A DNA stretch of 64,000 nt from Colletotrichum lupini (lineage: Eukaryota; Ascomycota; Sordariomycetes; Glomerellales; Glomerellaceae): positions 2,046,001-2,110,000 of the forward strand of contig NC_064681.1 in assembly GCF_023278565.1 (NCBI RefSeq), written 5' to 3'. Below the pieces are notes generated by a model, which saw only the letters and a program-made list of their open reading frames with translations, made no database searches and was not told where the DNA came from. The position numbers and the translations under genes were made by a program. Shown piece after piece: positions 36,971 through 49,027 of this stretch. Position 1 is the first letter of the stretch; every line of letters begins with the position of its first letter.

Positions 36971-37561
36971 ATGTCCAGTCAGTCTTTTGAGCTCCTCACT
37001 CGTGTAGAGACCGGCAGCTACTCCGACGTACCCCTCCGAAGAACGCGGACTTCTCAATCAGCCCCTTGTCAGGTCGCTCAGACTGTAGACTCTTCATCAA
37101 GTTCGAGTCATTTCACAACCTCTGAACGCTCGTCTCGAGACGATTATGGGCCTCCAAACTCCCTAGACACATTTCACGAAAGCAGCCCGCTTCGACCTTC
37201 AGGGATTCAAGTCAGGCTCGGTGACCAGACCTTCTTCAGATTCAAATCAAAGCCCGACAAGTCAACAGATGATCGACTCAACGATTTCATTCATCGGGTA
37301 GAGCCACTGTTGCACGCCCGTCTGAAGAAGACTGGCGGCAGAATCGAGCCGACGGCATTTCATACAATGAACCTCGGGACTACGGAAGAGAACGCCTATC
37401 AGCACGTCATTGTGCTTTGCCCTTATGATCTGCGAGAGATTGTCAAAAAGTTCTTTGAAAAGGACCGCGTGATCAGAGAGCTACGCGAAAGTTTCGATCA
37501 AGGGCAGCCAATCAGTATCATCGTCGACGGTCGAAGATCACGCCTCGTAGAAGACAGCTAA
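36971..37561 (+). CDS. Hypothetical fungal protein, 196 residues
   Basis: A single exon starting at the ATG at 36971 (MSSQSFELLTRVETGS); an in-frame TTG 120 nt upstream is not used. The first half is serine-rich and probably disordered (SSSSSSHFTTSERSSR). The second half (about 90-196) looks folded, with IQVRLGDQTFFRFKSKPDK, RIEPTAFHTMNLGTTEENAY and HVIVLCPYDLREIVKKFFEK, ending in IIVDGRRSRLVED. This pattern of a disordered head and small alpha/beta tail is familiar from ascomycete hypothetical proteins, but I recognise no named family and no signal peptide or membrane segment. Function unknown. Confidence 0.65.
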   Translation: MSSQSFELLTRVETGSYSDVPLRRTRTSQSAPCQVAQTVDSSSSSSHFTTSERSSRDDYGPPNSLDTFHESSPLRPSGIQVRLGDQTFFRFKSKPDKSTDDRLNDFIHRVEPLLHARLKKTGGRIEPTAFHTMNLGTTEENAYQHVIVLCPYDLREIVKKFFEKDRVIRELRESFDQGQPISIIVDGRRSRLVEDS

Positions 37562-38516
37562 GCCATCGCATCCACTCTCAATCATCATTTGACCATGTTC
37601 ACGACTGCGCCGACAACTGTTTAACGAGAAGAATACGAATTACTTATTGACTTTCTAACGGAATATCGGCCGGCAACTTCTTCAATGACGGCACTGTGGT
37701 AAGCTCTGAGGACGAGGACTAGCAAGCTTTTTGGGTAAACAGCCTCAGAGGAAAGGCGCACAATGGCTTAAAGGAACAAGAGAGTCAAGCTTATGTAAAC
37801 TTTACAGGAGTAGCCTACTATAAGAATACAAAGGCCTGAATTTAGATCACACTCAAATCTAAACATCTTTTTGAGTTCGGCTTGAGCAGATGGCGGTCAC
37901 GACAAATACCAGGGATAGCCAGAAGACAGTTTGCCGACTAGACCGAGAAGAGTTTGATAATGCTACGAGGTTATGAAAACACCCTCTTGAAGGATTCAAC
38001 GCGTCAACTGACTACGAATGACGGGGAGTCACAACCATCTTCAGAGAGGCATCACGATGTTTCCCAGAAGACGAGGCAAACAATGACAATAAACAGACTT
38101 CCCTCACGAAGTCAAACGGGTATTCAACAGAGAATCGAGGCAAAAGAAGAGAGCCTGGGAAAAAAAAGGAGGACAAGATTTCCCATCGGAAACATGATCA
38201 TGCCCCCTTTCCCTATAGCCCCTATTTATACATGTACATACAAGAACATCCAGTTGAGAATGCTGTCCTCACGGCCGTGCGCGTTCGCGTTTCGCCCTAG
38301 CCCATGCCCTTGAATCCCTCAGCCCCTTTGCCCGTGTCCTGTCCTGTCCTCGTCCAGAAGTTTTCCCAATGATGTGTGTGTTTGTGTGTGAATGGTGTTT
38401 TGTCATTAAAATGACCCGGATCTCGTGTGTCGAGTCCGAGTGGGATACAATGCCGTCGTCGTCTATTACGACGATCGTTCTTGATTCATGAAGTGTGGGT
38501 ATGGTGATCGTGTGCT
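37562..38516. other. Intergenic between convergent genes
   Basis: About 950 bp holding the 3' ends of the hypothetical gene and NMA111. A GT repeat (38373-38390) lies in the NMA111 trailer. The frame at 37954-38313 has no coding character. Confidence 0.5.
38373..38390. repeat. GT microsatellite
   Basis: Two short GT runs broken by TTT, 18 bp in all, in the 3' flank of NMA111. Confidence 0.7.
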
Positions 38517-41500
38517 CTACAAGGGGGCAGGGGGCTCATCGACCATCTCAGCGTCCTCGGTGACGGCGAGCACAGAGTCAAGCACGCCGTCGGGACCCTC
38601 GCCATCGTATGTTTTGCCGCCCTCGTACGTCTTTCGTCTCCAGCCGCAGGACTCCGACGGGTCCTTGGTCCACTCCGTTGTCGGGAAGTAGTGCTCGTTC
38701 TTCTTCATGGTGATGACCCAAGGTACACTGTCAAAGGTGACAGCCTTAAGTCGGAAGTCTGCAAGAATCACGATTAGCTGATGTACAAGAGAAGATCGGG
38801 ACGGAATGCCACTTACAGGTGTTGTCTGGGATCTTCTGGACGGAAGCGAGGAAGGTCTCCAGATCGGGTGTCGCCTTTCCGTTCACGTGGGTGATGAAGT
38901 TGGTGGGCGCGAGGCCGTACTGGTAAGAAGGCGAACCGCGAGTGCGGGCCGACACGTACACCTCGCTGTGCAGCTTGCTAATCTGCTGTCTGACGGCATG
39001 ATGAGGTCGGTGCAAGATGGCACCACAGAAGGAGATGGCATGGTCGGTCTCGACATCGTCGGCGGCGACGGTGTGGGCCTTGATGTGGATCTCCTCGCAG
39101 TTGCGGACGATGACGGCGTCGAGGACCTCGTGAGAGTACATGATGTCCAGCTCGGAAACCTTGGTAATGACCTTGCCGTTGAGAGTGAGCAGGATGTCAC
39201 CCTCAAGCAGAGCGCTTGACTGCTCGCTGCGCTCAAAGGTCCGTTTGCTGACCATGAACAGCTGGTGGTGTGTCTTGTTTGCTTCGGTGACCTTGCTGAT
39301 CCACTCGTCAGAGACGCCCATCACTCTAGCCTGAGCCATGGCGATGGCTCTGAACTCGACGGATAGCATGCGCAGCTTGGGAACGATGCCTTGTTGAATT
39401 TGAGACACGACAGGCAGCAGAGTAGGCGTAGCGAGACCAAGGTGGTACTCCTCATCACGGTTGCTGCAAGGAGAACGCTCGCCCAAGTAAGTGAGCCACA
39501 AGGCCTGGACCGTACCATCGTCGGCGACGAGAACACCGCTTCCGCACTGGTTGCTGAGACTCGTATCAACAGTGATGGCATCGACGTTGATGGCACGGTA
39601 TCTGGGTGCACCAGAGTTGGCCGGGATCGCCACAGCGGTGACCTCGGTAACTGTAGTGGAGGCGTGGACAATCTTTCCAATCCTGTTGTATCCCATGAAG
39701 TTGGTGGAAGCTCCTTGAGTGATGTTGTCCGTGCTCAACCTCGCACTTTGAACGGGAGCATTGACCAGCGCCGGGTCATACTGCACAATGGCATAGTTCT
39801 GAAGGGGATGGAGGAAAACGACCTTGCCCTCGACAATGATCGAGTCCGCAATGGTGATCGTCACATCGCACAGATCGTAAGGCACAATTGCTCTTGAGAT
39901 GACAACAAGACCCTTGTCGGCGTCAATCACCAGGCCCATGCCCCACTTCCTGTTCTTAGGGAAGCCGTCCAGCTTAACAGGCATGGTGCAGTTGACGTGG
40001 ACGAAGCTACGCACTAGATCGGCAATGGCCGTGTGCTTCACATTCTCGAGTTGAATGAAAGAGGCGGAGCGAGCAACAGGCGCCTTGGGAGGAAGGGGAT
40101 CAGCCAGGTCAGTGAAGTCCCAGAGGCCAGTCTCGTCGTTCCGGACAGCCATCTTCATCTTTGCTGACCAGTGACGATCGACGTAGATGATTGTGGTGTT
40201 CAGAGTGTGCAGGTCACGCAGGTGCTTGTAAGTTACGACCACGCGGGACTTGTCTGGGATTGTCTTCATCACCTCGATGAAGGTTTCCAGATCAGGGGTC
40301 TTCTTGTGGTCCACGGTCTGAATCAGCCAGCCATTGTCTGCGTTGTCGAATCTGAAAGAGCCAGTCGCCTCGCAAACGAAGACACCTTGACACGCTACGC
40401 CGTACAGACGGGCCTGCTGGTATGACAGGCTGTGGAAGCTAGCGCCTGCGACGGACACGAAGCGGTCAGGGGTGATCTTATGTAGGTCACCGACCTCGAC
40501 ATCGACCTCAATGTCCTCGCCACCTCTTTGGATTTGAAGATGGATGGTCTGGCCAACGTTCGAGTCCAGCAAATCATCCAGACGGATGAACTGACCGACA
40601 CGCTCGCCATTCACCTTCACCAGGATGTCGCCTTCCTCAATCTTCTGGTCAGACTGTCCCTTGGGAAGGACGATTTCGGCAACAAGCATGTTGTTGTCCT
40701 TGGGGAAGTGCTGGCGAGTCGCAGCCTCCGTTTCCGGGGTAAGGCCGAGGCGTCTACATTCGTCGAAAGGCTTCAGGAGGAATTGACATTGAATGTCACC
40801 TCTTGTGACGGGCTTGCCCTGGCGGATGCATTCCAAAGCTCGTAACGGTCGGTCCAGTGGCAGGAAGTAGTCTGTCGAAGCACCATCGGATCGTCCACCA
40901 GCTTGCAGAGCCACGGCAAAGCCATCCACGTTCACAACCGGACTGCCAGAACTACCACCACTGGCGGCAGCATTGGCTTGGTAGTAGCAGGTGTTGAAGT
41001 CACTGTATCCCTCTCCGTATTCCGGCGCATTTCGATCCAGACGACTGATGAAGCCAGACAAGATACTGAGCTTCTCTCCGGCATCGTTACCCACCACTCT
41101 GATCTCAACACCAACTACCAAGCTGTCAGCGGATCCACTCCCAAAACACTACCCATCAAGGTGTTGCCTACCCTTCGCAAGGTCCGGACGCAGCACCAGC
41201 GCGTTCAGCTTCATGTACTTGACAGCCTTGGGATCGAATCGAAGAATACCGAAATCGTGAACGGGGTCGCGGTAGACGGGGTACGCATCAACCTCTTCGT
41301 GGTTGTCGAAGACGACGTAACCCCAGAACGGTCCGGATCCAACGACGTGTCGGTTCGTCAAGATGTATCTGTAGTCCACTTCGTCAGCCCCCTGCCTCCC
41401 TATGATGACTTGCCTCCGTAAAATCCTAATCTTACCCCTTCTGAGCGTCCACCACGAAGCCAGTGGCCTCACTCGTTAACGCCGCATCCGTGTCAAAGGA

Positions 41501-41782
41501 GCATGTCTGGCAGAAGCGAATAGAGACAACGTTGCTGACAACGTTCTCAATGGTCTTTTGCCACGCCTCCGGCTCCTGCGTCATGGGAAACATGCCATTC
41601 AGCCGCGCGGCATCCTCGAACTCGCTCTCCTCCTCAAGCTCCTCAACGCGCTCAACCTCGGGTGTGTTGTCGCCGGCAGACAGCTTGCCGTTCAGGGCGC
41701 GATGCTGCTTATGGGGTCGCAAGCCCTCGGGGCTCGTAGGGGCCTTGCGCTTGGAGCGCGGCGATGCGCTGTTGCCGTTCAT
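38517..41782 (-). CDS. NMA111: Pro-apoptotic serine protease NMA111 (HtrA family)
   Basis: Four exons (41782-41436, 41368-41172, 41114-38817, 38758-38517; introns of 67, 57 and 58 nt) give 1027 residues, the expected size. The trypsin-like triad is complete: His123 in ILTNRHVV, Asp154 in PVHDFGIL and Ser237 in [14 protein letters not shown]-like domains follow ([32 protein letters not shown]), and a second degenerate protease-like half lies between them, as usual in this double HtrA. NMA111 is a nuclear HtrA/Omi relative that promotes apoptosis-like death and acts in heat tolerance and lipid homeostasis in yeast. The N-terminus has a KRK-type basic patch fitting nuclear import. The frame stays open upstream to an ATG at 42148 (see findings). 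Confidence 0.95.
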
Positions 41783-43285
41783 GTTTGCGGTCTCGATCGT
41801 GGTGGTCTGGGTAGAGGGTAGTTCGCTTTGCTGCTGCGCCGACAAGGGATCAGGTTCGACTGCGGCTGAGAAGGGGCGACGAGTCTGAGCGCCGATGGTT
41901 CGTCGCGTTGTCTTATAGCCGGTGTCTCTAGATGAACTGGCTCGAGCTATACGGGAGTAGCCGCGTTGTGCGAACGGGAGGAGCTCGAGTTGGCGTCGAA
42001 AAAGCTGGGGGGAGGTAAGGGTGAAGGTTGTGGTGGCGGTGGTGGTGACGGTGGTGGTGGATGCTGTCCAAGGTCGTCGTGCTAGTACTGCCGGGGTGGA
42101 TGCAAGGCTCAAGCAAGTCCCTCTGCCTCCAGTAAAGACGGAGCGCATCCAGCGAGAGTCTAGAGAAGGTGGAAGAAAAGGATGGCAACCTTCAGCTGTG
42201 GATACGAAAATGAACAATGCCTTTGTCAAATGAACGGCGGGCAATTGGCTGTCCCGGCTATCAGAGTAGGGTGTGAGTGAACCTCAAGCTGCTGCGCATG
42301 TGATCCCTCTATGAGTGTGGGAAAGGTGATCTAGCAGAGTTGTGCTGGAAACGCGAACACCTCTTGCCAACGTCGTTTGTCGTCGAAAATTTCAGGTGCG
42401 GGACGATGGCAAACAAACAGGATCTGTCCGATATGGGGGTCACCCAGGTGAGATCACCAGGCTAGATGCATAAGAGCCCGCTTAATGGGTGCATGTCCCG
42501 GGTGGGTGTCCATCCCTGCTAATTTTCTCCACTAATTCCCCGGTTGCTGATGTAATGTGACACTAGCGTCTCCATTGAGGCCTGTACAGTTCGCTAAGGC
42601 GGTCTAGCACTCTGGCAAAGTTCACTTTAACACTCTTGACGGCAGACGTCAATGAGTGTGGTGCCTGGCCCGCAGGCCGAGATGGGACGGAATGGATCAT
42701 GCTCTCACGCAGCACACCACCAACGACCGAACTCCAGGCTGCAAGAATATGCAGGTCTCACAACGTCCTGCTCGAATGACCGGCCGGGATGCACCTTGAA
42801 TGGGAGTCCATGTTCGGCGACCTGATTCGTTGGAGAGCCGGTTTATCGATTGTCGGGCGCGGTTTCGGGGCTTCATCACCGCCCACCAAGTCGCTTGATA
42901 TTGTCTTCCAATGCGGACAATCATTTGTCGCCACCGGCTTCCAGCCACATCTGACTCCAAGCTGTCCTTTCTCTCTTGGTTTCCGGACTACAGCATGGTC
43001 CCGGGAGAGGTTACGGGGAGACAGCGAATGAGCCCGAGGCCCAAGACGATGGGCACAGCAAGAGAATCAAGATATGAGAGTGAAGAGTATCCCTTTTGAT
43101 TTCTGATGACCTGAGCTACCCCAGGGACGTATGTGAACGCAAGAGCAATGAGTCGCACGTTCTGTCCCCCTTCCAAGCCATTTCAGAGTAATGTCCATTC
43201 CTTGCGCGGAACCCAATGAAAACCAACCGCAGCCATGTAGAGTGAGACGGCTATCCAGCGACGGCAGCAGCAAGTATTAGATAAC
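41783..43285. other. Intergenic: NMA111 upstream region
   Basis: 1.5 kb. On the minus strand the NMA111 frame stays open from 41782 up to an in-frame ATG at 42148. A GGT-rich repeat (42030-42062) lies inside that extension. The rest, 42250-43285, shows no gene. Confidence 0.5.
42030..42062. repeat. GGT-rich trinucleotide repeat
   Basis: Imperfect GGT units on the plus strand. On the minus strand it reads as a threonine-rich stretch in the possible NMA111 N-terminal extension. Confidence 0.7.
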
Positions 43286-44023
43286 TTACTGCTCGCCATC
43301 CTTCTCATCCTTGGTCTCGACCTGAGTCTCAGATCCTTCGACCTTGGCCTCATCCTCATTCTCCTGAGCCTCTTCAGCCTCGGCCTTGACCTGGGCCGCC
43401 TTCTTGCCCGGGGTGCGTCTCTTCTTGGGAGTGCCATCTGGTTGGTAATAGATCAGCCTCATGCATCGTTGGGAATCGAGTATCTGGATGCGATACTTAC
43501 CAGCGTTAGTCGCCGCAGCGCGCTTCTTCGGAGTAACCGGCTTGGTCTCCTCGCTGCGCTCCTGGTCGCCGTTGGCCTCCTCGCTATCCTCGGAAGCAGC
43601 GACAGCCTTCTTCTTGACGGCAGTCTTGCGGGCTTGGAGAGAAGTCAATTTGAATGTAGATATGAGTAGAATAATGATGACTTACGGGTCTTCTGCTTCG
43701 GGGCAGCGGCCTCTCCGTTCTCGCCGGTGTTGATCTCACGCATCTGAGCAATGATAGCAGTCCACTGGCCCTGCAAGGCCTTCAGAGTGCGGCCCTCCAT
43801 GTTGACATTCTTCCAGTCAACTCCTTTGCCGTCAGGAAGCACGGTCGCGAGCACGCGGAGGACAAGCTGGAACTATATATCCGTGTGTTAGAGAACCTGA
43901 ATGAAAGGAATGAAAATACGACTGAACTGAAGCCAGACTTACGCGCTCAGCATCGGTCCAAGCACCGACGCGACCAGCGGCAGGAGCCGCCTCGCTACCG
44001 TTGATGGACTTGGTGTCAGCCAT
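43286..44023 (-). CDS. Small lysine-rich protein with Myb-like N-terminus
   Basis: Four exons (44023-43943, 43872-43686, 43632-43501, 43437-43286) give 183 residues. The N-terminal part (about 22-75) reads AWTDAERFQLVLRVLATVLP, GVDWKNVNMEGRTLKALQGQW, with tryptophans spaced like a single Myb/SANT-type helical repeat; this is common to small sordariomycete proteins of unknown role. The C-terminal half is low complexity, rich in Lys, Ala and Glu, with TPKKRAAA and TPKKRRTPGKK stretches like those of chromatin proteins, and an acidic tail. A nuclear, DNA-associated role is likely but inferred. All three introns are in phase with GTAAGT donors. An unusual pyrimidine-rich leader lies upstream. Confidence 0.78.
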
Positions 44024-44094
44024 GTTGGAACGATGGTATTCTTCTCTGCTATAAGTTTGGTTTGTCAGTAGCCAACGACGAGGGATATGTACTA

Positions 44095-44450
44095 CTGATG
44101 GAAAGTAAGGAATGTGAGAGAAAGATGAGAATGTGAGGACAAGAGATGAAAGATGCGAAGGTAACGACGGAAGTGAAAATGGTGGTGAGAGGTGGAAGAA
44201 GGTGCGAGAGGGTGGTGATGATAACGGAAGGAGATCGAGTGAGACAGGTAAAAGATTTGGGTTGTGAAGGTGTATTGCTCACTTGTAGTGAAAACGGTGA
44301 TAGACGATGAAGTCTTTGCAGCTTCGCTGTGTAGCTGAGGTTCGATGATAACAAGTGTGAGTGTGAAAAGAAGTGTGAGGGTGAGGAAGTGAGAAGGGTA
44401 GAGTGAGAGGGTGGAAGAGCCGGGTTTTATGTGAGAGGTGGATGGGAATG
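44095..44450 (-). promoter_or_regulatory. Pyrimidine-rich promoter/leader tract
   Basis: Over about 350 bp the minus strand is mostly C and T, with its purine-rich complement on the plus strand. It ends about 70 bp before the ATG of the lysine-rich protein. CT-rich stretches before the start are typical of well-expressed fungal genes; the length here is notable. Confidence 0.5.
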
Positions 44451-45270
44451 AGGCAGGCCTCTGACAGTGTAAATCAGGAAGGAAGGACGGGGAAAGGTTC
44501 AAGGCGTCTCCTTCCTCGAAGAGTTCTATCTTCCCAATGTGAGTTCAAGCTATGTTGAGAGCTCTCACGGTAGGAGACGGGATTCGTCTTCAGAATAAGC
44601 TCCAGAGGAAAGAAGGAACCTGATTCTCGGGAGGAAGGCAAACCTTACCCCCCTCGACGAACCAAAAACATGCAATAAGTGTAAACCTCAGTGATGATAT
44701 CTCACCACCCAGACAGATCCCCATAAACCCGAGAAAGAGAAACATAAACCGAAAGACTCGAGGAAACTCCCTTCACTCACATGTTGCAAGTAAGATGCTT
44801 GAGCAGAATTCCCATGTTGTGTCCGTATTGATGCCAGCACATATTGTTGGCGAAATGCTGAGGGCCCTTTCTGAAGCTCGACTTGAGGGTCGGCTTGGGA
44901 GGTCTCAGCGGAGGAAGCGTAACAGCCTCCTTCCGCGTGCCGAGGGTCTTCGCCATGACTTATTTGATTCAAGTCGAAGTCGAAAAATGCGGTACGAGTA
45001 TGAGCAAAGTAGAGCAATTTTCGCTCGGCGTTTCGATTCCGTAGAGCAAGAAACGATATCGCGGCTCGAGCCTTTCGAAGATAGGCAAGGATTGCAAACG
45101 CAAGAGGTTTGTTTCCGAAAACAATTCAGAGAAGAGAAGAAAGGCGAGCAAGGCTTTCCTTGGGTCAGAGTCACGACATAAGCGGAGCTAGACTTTTATT
45201 TCACGGGATCGTGAGATCCAGGAACGTTCCGGATCTCGAGGCACGCTCAAGTCTCCGCCTTTTCCTTCTT

Positions 45271-45291
45271 GATAGAGAGAGATAGAGAGAC
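45271..45291. repeat. GA-rich microsatellite
   Basis: GATAGAGAGA repeated twice in tandem, in intergenic DNA. Confidence 0.7.
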
Positions 45292-46201
45292 ACGTAGTAA
45301 GCAAGGCATTTGGCTGTGAGCTGAGGGCCACAAAGAACAGCATGAGCTACCCGTAGAAAGGAAATTGATCACTAAGAAAAGGGCAGTAAAGAAAGAGAAA
45401 GGGGTTGGTATGTAGGAAATCAGGAACTCGCGATGACTTCAGCGTTTATTGTGCTGGTGTTGACGCAAGGATCTAGGAGAATCTACTTCATTGCATGTAA
45501 ATCTACGAAACGTCCCCTTGCCATTCATCTACATGGGCAGCGGAGGACGGAGATTGCCACATCTAACACGAAAGTAGTGACATAGCGAGATATTCACGAG
45601 CATTAGAATAAACCACAACGACACAACGCGTAATTCTAATGATGCTGCTTGTCTATTCGTCTCCTCATGCCTGTTCAGCTTGAAAAGTTTCAAGCAAGTT
45701 TAATGGGGTTAGACTCAGAAGGGCCCCAAGAATCTGATATGTATTACACAACCCGATCCACCATAGTAGCCAAGGCAAGAAACAACCAAGGCCTGGCCAT
45801 GCGAGACTGTACTGACCTACGGTCAGCACAATCGTAAAGCATCGAATCGAAGAACCCCAAAAACCCAACGTAAAAGAGCAAAGTGCAAAATGTAGCGCAA
45901 ATATGGGTGTATACACACACACCTCCCTCTTCGTCTATGTCATAATGGTGTGTCGCCGTTAACGATGTCGACGAGTGAGTGTATGTGCAACGCGGCCTGG
46001 TCGATTGTGCCAGTCAAGAGAGACAAGGTTGAATCGTGATTAATATCCCCCCAAATGCCGGGTATCGTTCCGTGTCGTTTCCCATTTAGTCCGAGCTGTC
46101 GTCAAAGTTGAAAAATACACCCCCGCAAGGTAAGAACAAGGATTTCGAGGGCAGTAGAATCCTTCCCAAGCAGAAGGCGCAAATAAAATAAGAGCCTTCG
46201 C

Positions 46202-49027
46202 TTATGCCATCTTGCCCTTGTATACCATGAACTCACGAATGCGTGCTTCATGGTCTTCGCATGCGACAGCCCACTTCCTTCGAACTTCCTTATCTTGTGC
46301 CATCCACTCAAGATATTCGTGAATCTCATCATCGCCGCGAGAGACGAGGAAGGAATAGCCCTTGCGAGCTCGGAGATCGGCGATATTTGCCTTGCGAGCG
46401 TTGAAATGCTCAATTACTTGAGCGTTGAAGATCTCCCATCTCAAAACGTAACTCTGGAAGTCCTGGGTGTACTTCTGCCAGGCACCGCCGGTCGGCTTCA
46501 AATTAACCGCGAAAGTAGGCGGGGGTCGGGGTGCTTGCGGGATGACCGGAAAATCGAGCGAGGGCTTCTTCTCCTTTTCGATCGGAGCGCGGCCTGACGG
46601 CTGACTCTCAAACGGCAGACTCGTCTTGAGATCATTCAGAGAACCTAGGCCAGAAGAGTTTTGCGCGAACGGCGCCACGTTCTTGAGGTCAGCAAGGCTG
46701 GCTCTAAACTCCTCGCTGTCTTCAGAACCGGCATTGTTCGGGTTGAATTCTGGCTTGCGCGCAGGTAACTTCGGGCCGTTTTCTTGCAAGCCATTGCCTG
46801 GCCTCCATTCGGGACGAGATGGTTCCACAGGGATGTTTCTCGCGCTGTTTGAATGATCTCGCTTTTGAGAAGTCCCAGTCTGCGGGGGGTCGATGTCCAT
46901 AGCATTCGGGCTGTTTGCACCAGCAGGCTCCGCCATTGACTTTCGCCCCCTCCACTCGGTCTCCTCGTCACTGTCGTAGTCATCATTCACCAGTCCTGCA
47001 TTGCCCCCTGCCGTCGGCTTAACCTTGGTCTTCCTAGAGTTGACTCGAGAAATTCTGGTAGGAGACGTTGATGTAGAGTGCGTCTTGTGTGGCACAAAGT
47101 TTTGGGCCCCAATCTGTTGGGTCCAGTCTTGCGCATCAAACTTTCCTTCCGCAGAAGGTGATCCTGCCGGCTGGCCCGACATGTCCTTCTGGTGTCTCAA
47201 GCTGGGGCGCTTGATCGGTGATCGACGGCCTACACGGCTTCCGGATTGTGAACGAACCTTGGCCGCTTGGTCCTGGATCGGACTACCGGCGCTGAATTTC
47301 CAAGCATCTGGACCATCACCGTTTACAAAGCTCGTGTCAATTTCCTCGGTGCTCCTGCGGCTGAAAGCTGGCTGCTCTGGTGCGGCGGTTCGGGCGAAGG
47401 TGTCATCGTCGATCGGAAAATTGAAGCTATTGGTAATTTTCTTGTCAGCTTGGTTCGGTGCAACATCATGGTGAGTGCCAATCGTGTAGCGCTTGTCACG
47501 AGAAAGCGGCGTCAGGTCTGGCGCCTGTCTCTTCACAAGCTTGCTCAGAAGTTCGCCCTGCTTTCGCTCGAATGGTGTGAGTGAGTCTCTCCTCGACCTA
47601 TCTCCACTAGGAGACGGCGAATCATGCAGGTCTGCGTTGCTCGACTGCTCAGGGAGCGGATGCTGCGTTGCACATTGTGTGCGAGCCTCGGCTGCTGATT
47701 TGCGCCGCAGGTTGGGGACCGCAAAAGGAGGAAAAGAACCTGGGGGAAAAGATGTTCCGTACATTGAAGATCCTTGTGCCGTGTGGATGTTTCCCGCTCC
47801 TGCGAAAACATTAGCTTTTGCTGGGTTATAAAGCTTTAGACAATCCCACCATTAGGATTCTGAGAAGCAGTGGCCTTCGCCTGCGCATTGTTCGGACCAG
47901 GACCGGTGGCCGTATTAGGTGGAGTGTATCTTGCGCTTGCGCGGGATCTGAATGGGTCCTTGGGCGAGTTGGACGCAGTTGCAGCCGCCGTGTTAGGGCG
48001 GTCCTCTTGCGGCGTCGAAGTCGAAGTGCGCGGGCTCGACGGCTCAGTCCTTGCTTGACGGGGGACACTCTGGGCGCGTTGACGAGCGCTGCCAGGCGAA
48101 AGATTGGGGCCGTAGCTATCCTGAGGTGGTCGAGGGCTTTCCCGGGTGCTTTTCGCCCGTCCCACAGAGATGCCATCAAATGGATTCAGTTTCTCGCCGC
48201 CATGTGACATGTAAGGAGTGCTTTGGCGAGAATCCGAGTCCCTAAATTGCGCCAGAGGGTCTGGCACTCCTGCCTCTTGTTGTCTTCGCGCATTGTCTGC
48301 GAAAATGTTGGTGTGCCGGGATGAGGTGGAGTAGTTGGACGAGTTCACCGGAGGCTCATCTGCAGGGACGGGCGAGTGAGGAGTGTAGCCAGGTTTGCGT
48401 CCAAAGGAAGCCTCCGCCCTCTGTTTCTGAGAAGGAGTCCGGGGAACTGGTCGCTTTGGAGTCTCGGGGGCCTTGGCGGGCTTTGGCTGAGACTGGCTGG
48501 CCCGACCCTTCATATTCTCGAAAGCATGCCAGGCATTCCGCTTCGCTTCTGGGTCGTCTCTCGTCTGCGCTTTAGCCGTTGGAGCCGCACCCGAAGCAAA
48601 GTTGCGGTATCTACTTGCTCCTGAGGCTGGCGGAGGCGGCGGCGGATTGCGAGCTGTCGCATTACGACGAGGTGGGGGAGGGAAGTTGGCACCGGCATTC
48701 TGCCAGGGGTTGCCTCGAACTCCGGATGCTGTAGGATATCTCGATCGTGTTCTCCCGGCATCGTACTTGGCTCGTTGTTGAGGGTCGGTCAGAATTTCAT
48801 GGGCTGACTGAATGACCTGGAATCGGGAGTTGACCTCGGCTTCTCTGCCTGGGTTTCGGTCGGGGTGGTACTTGAGTGCTAGCTCGGGTTAATCGACTCG
48901 TTCGACAGGAAAAGATCAGCTTCACCATACCTAGCTTTCGAAACTGTTTCTTGATCTCATTCGTATCTGCGTCTGCCGGGAGCTCCAGGTCCGCGTAGTA
49001 GTCGCGGCTCATGTCGACTCCTCCCAT
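46202..49027 (-). CDS. J-domain (DnaJ/Hsp40) protein, large, fungal
   Basis: Three exons (49027-48931, 48878-47850, 47799-46202; introns 52 and 50 nt) give 907 residues. The J domain occupies about residues 6-75: SRDYYADLELPADADTNEIK, then LKYHPDRNPG with the HPD motif split by intron 1 just upstream. J domains stimulate Hsp70 ATPase. The remaining 800 residues are proline-, serine- and glutamine-rich and probably disordered, until a C-terminal helical domain (about 790-907: WQKYTQDFQSYVLRWEIFNA, GDDEIHEYLEWMAQDKEV, RKWAVACEDHEARIREFM). This layout is shared by large sordariomycete J proteins of unknown client. The start could also be the second Met at 49012. Intron 2 has an unusual GTGGGA donor. 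Confidence 0.88.

Larger units (their letters stand above)
44024..46201. other. Intergenic: long leader/promoter and J-protein 3' region
   Basis: 2.2 kb. The part next to the lysine-rich gene is a pyrimidine tract on its strand (44095-44450). A GA repeat lies at 45271-45291. Frames at 44688-45181 on both strands have no domain. No gene is supported. Confidence 0.5.
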
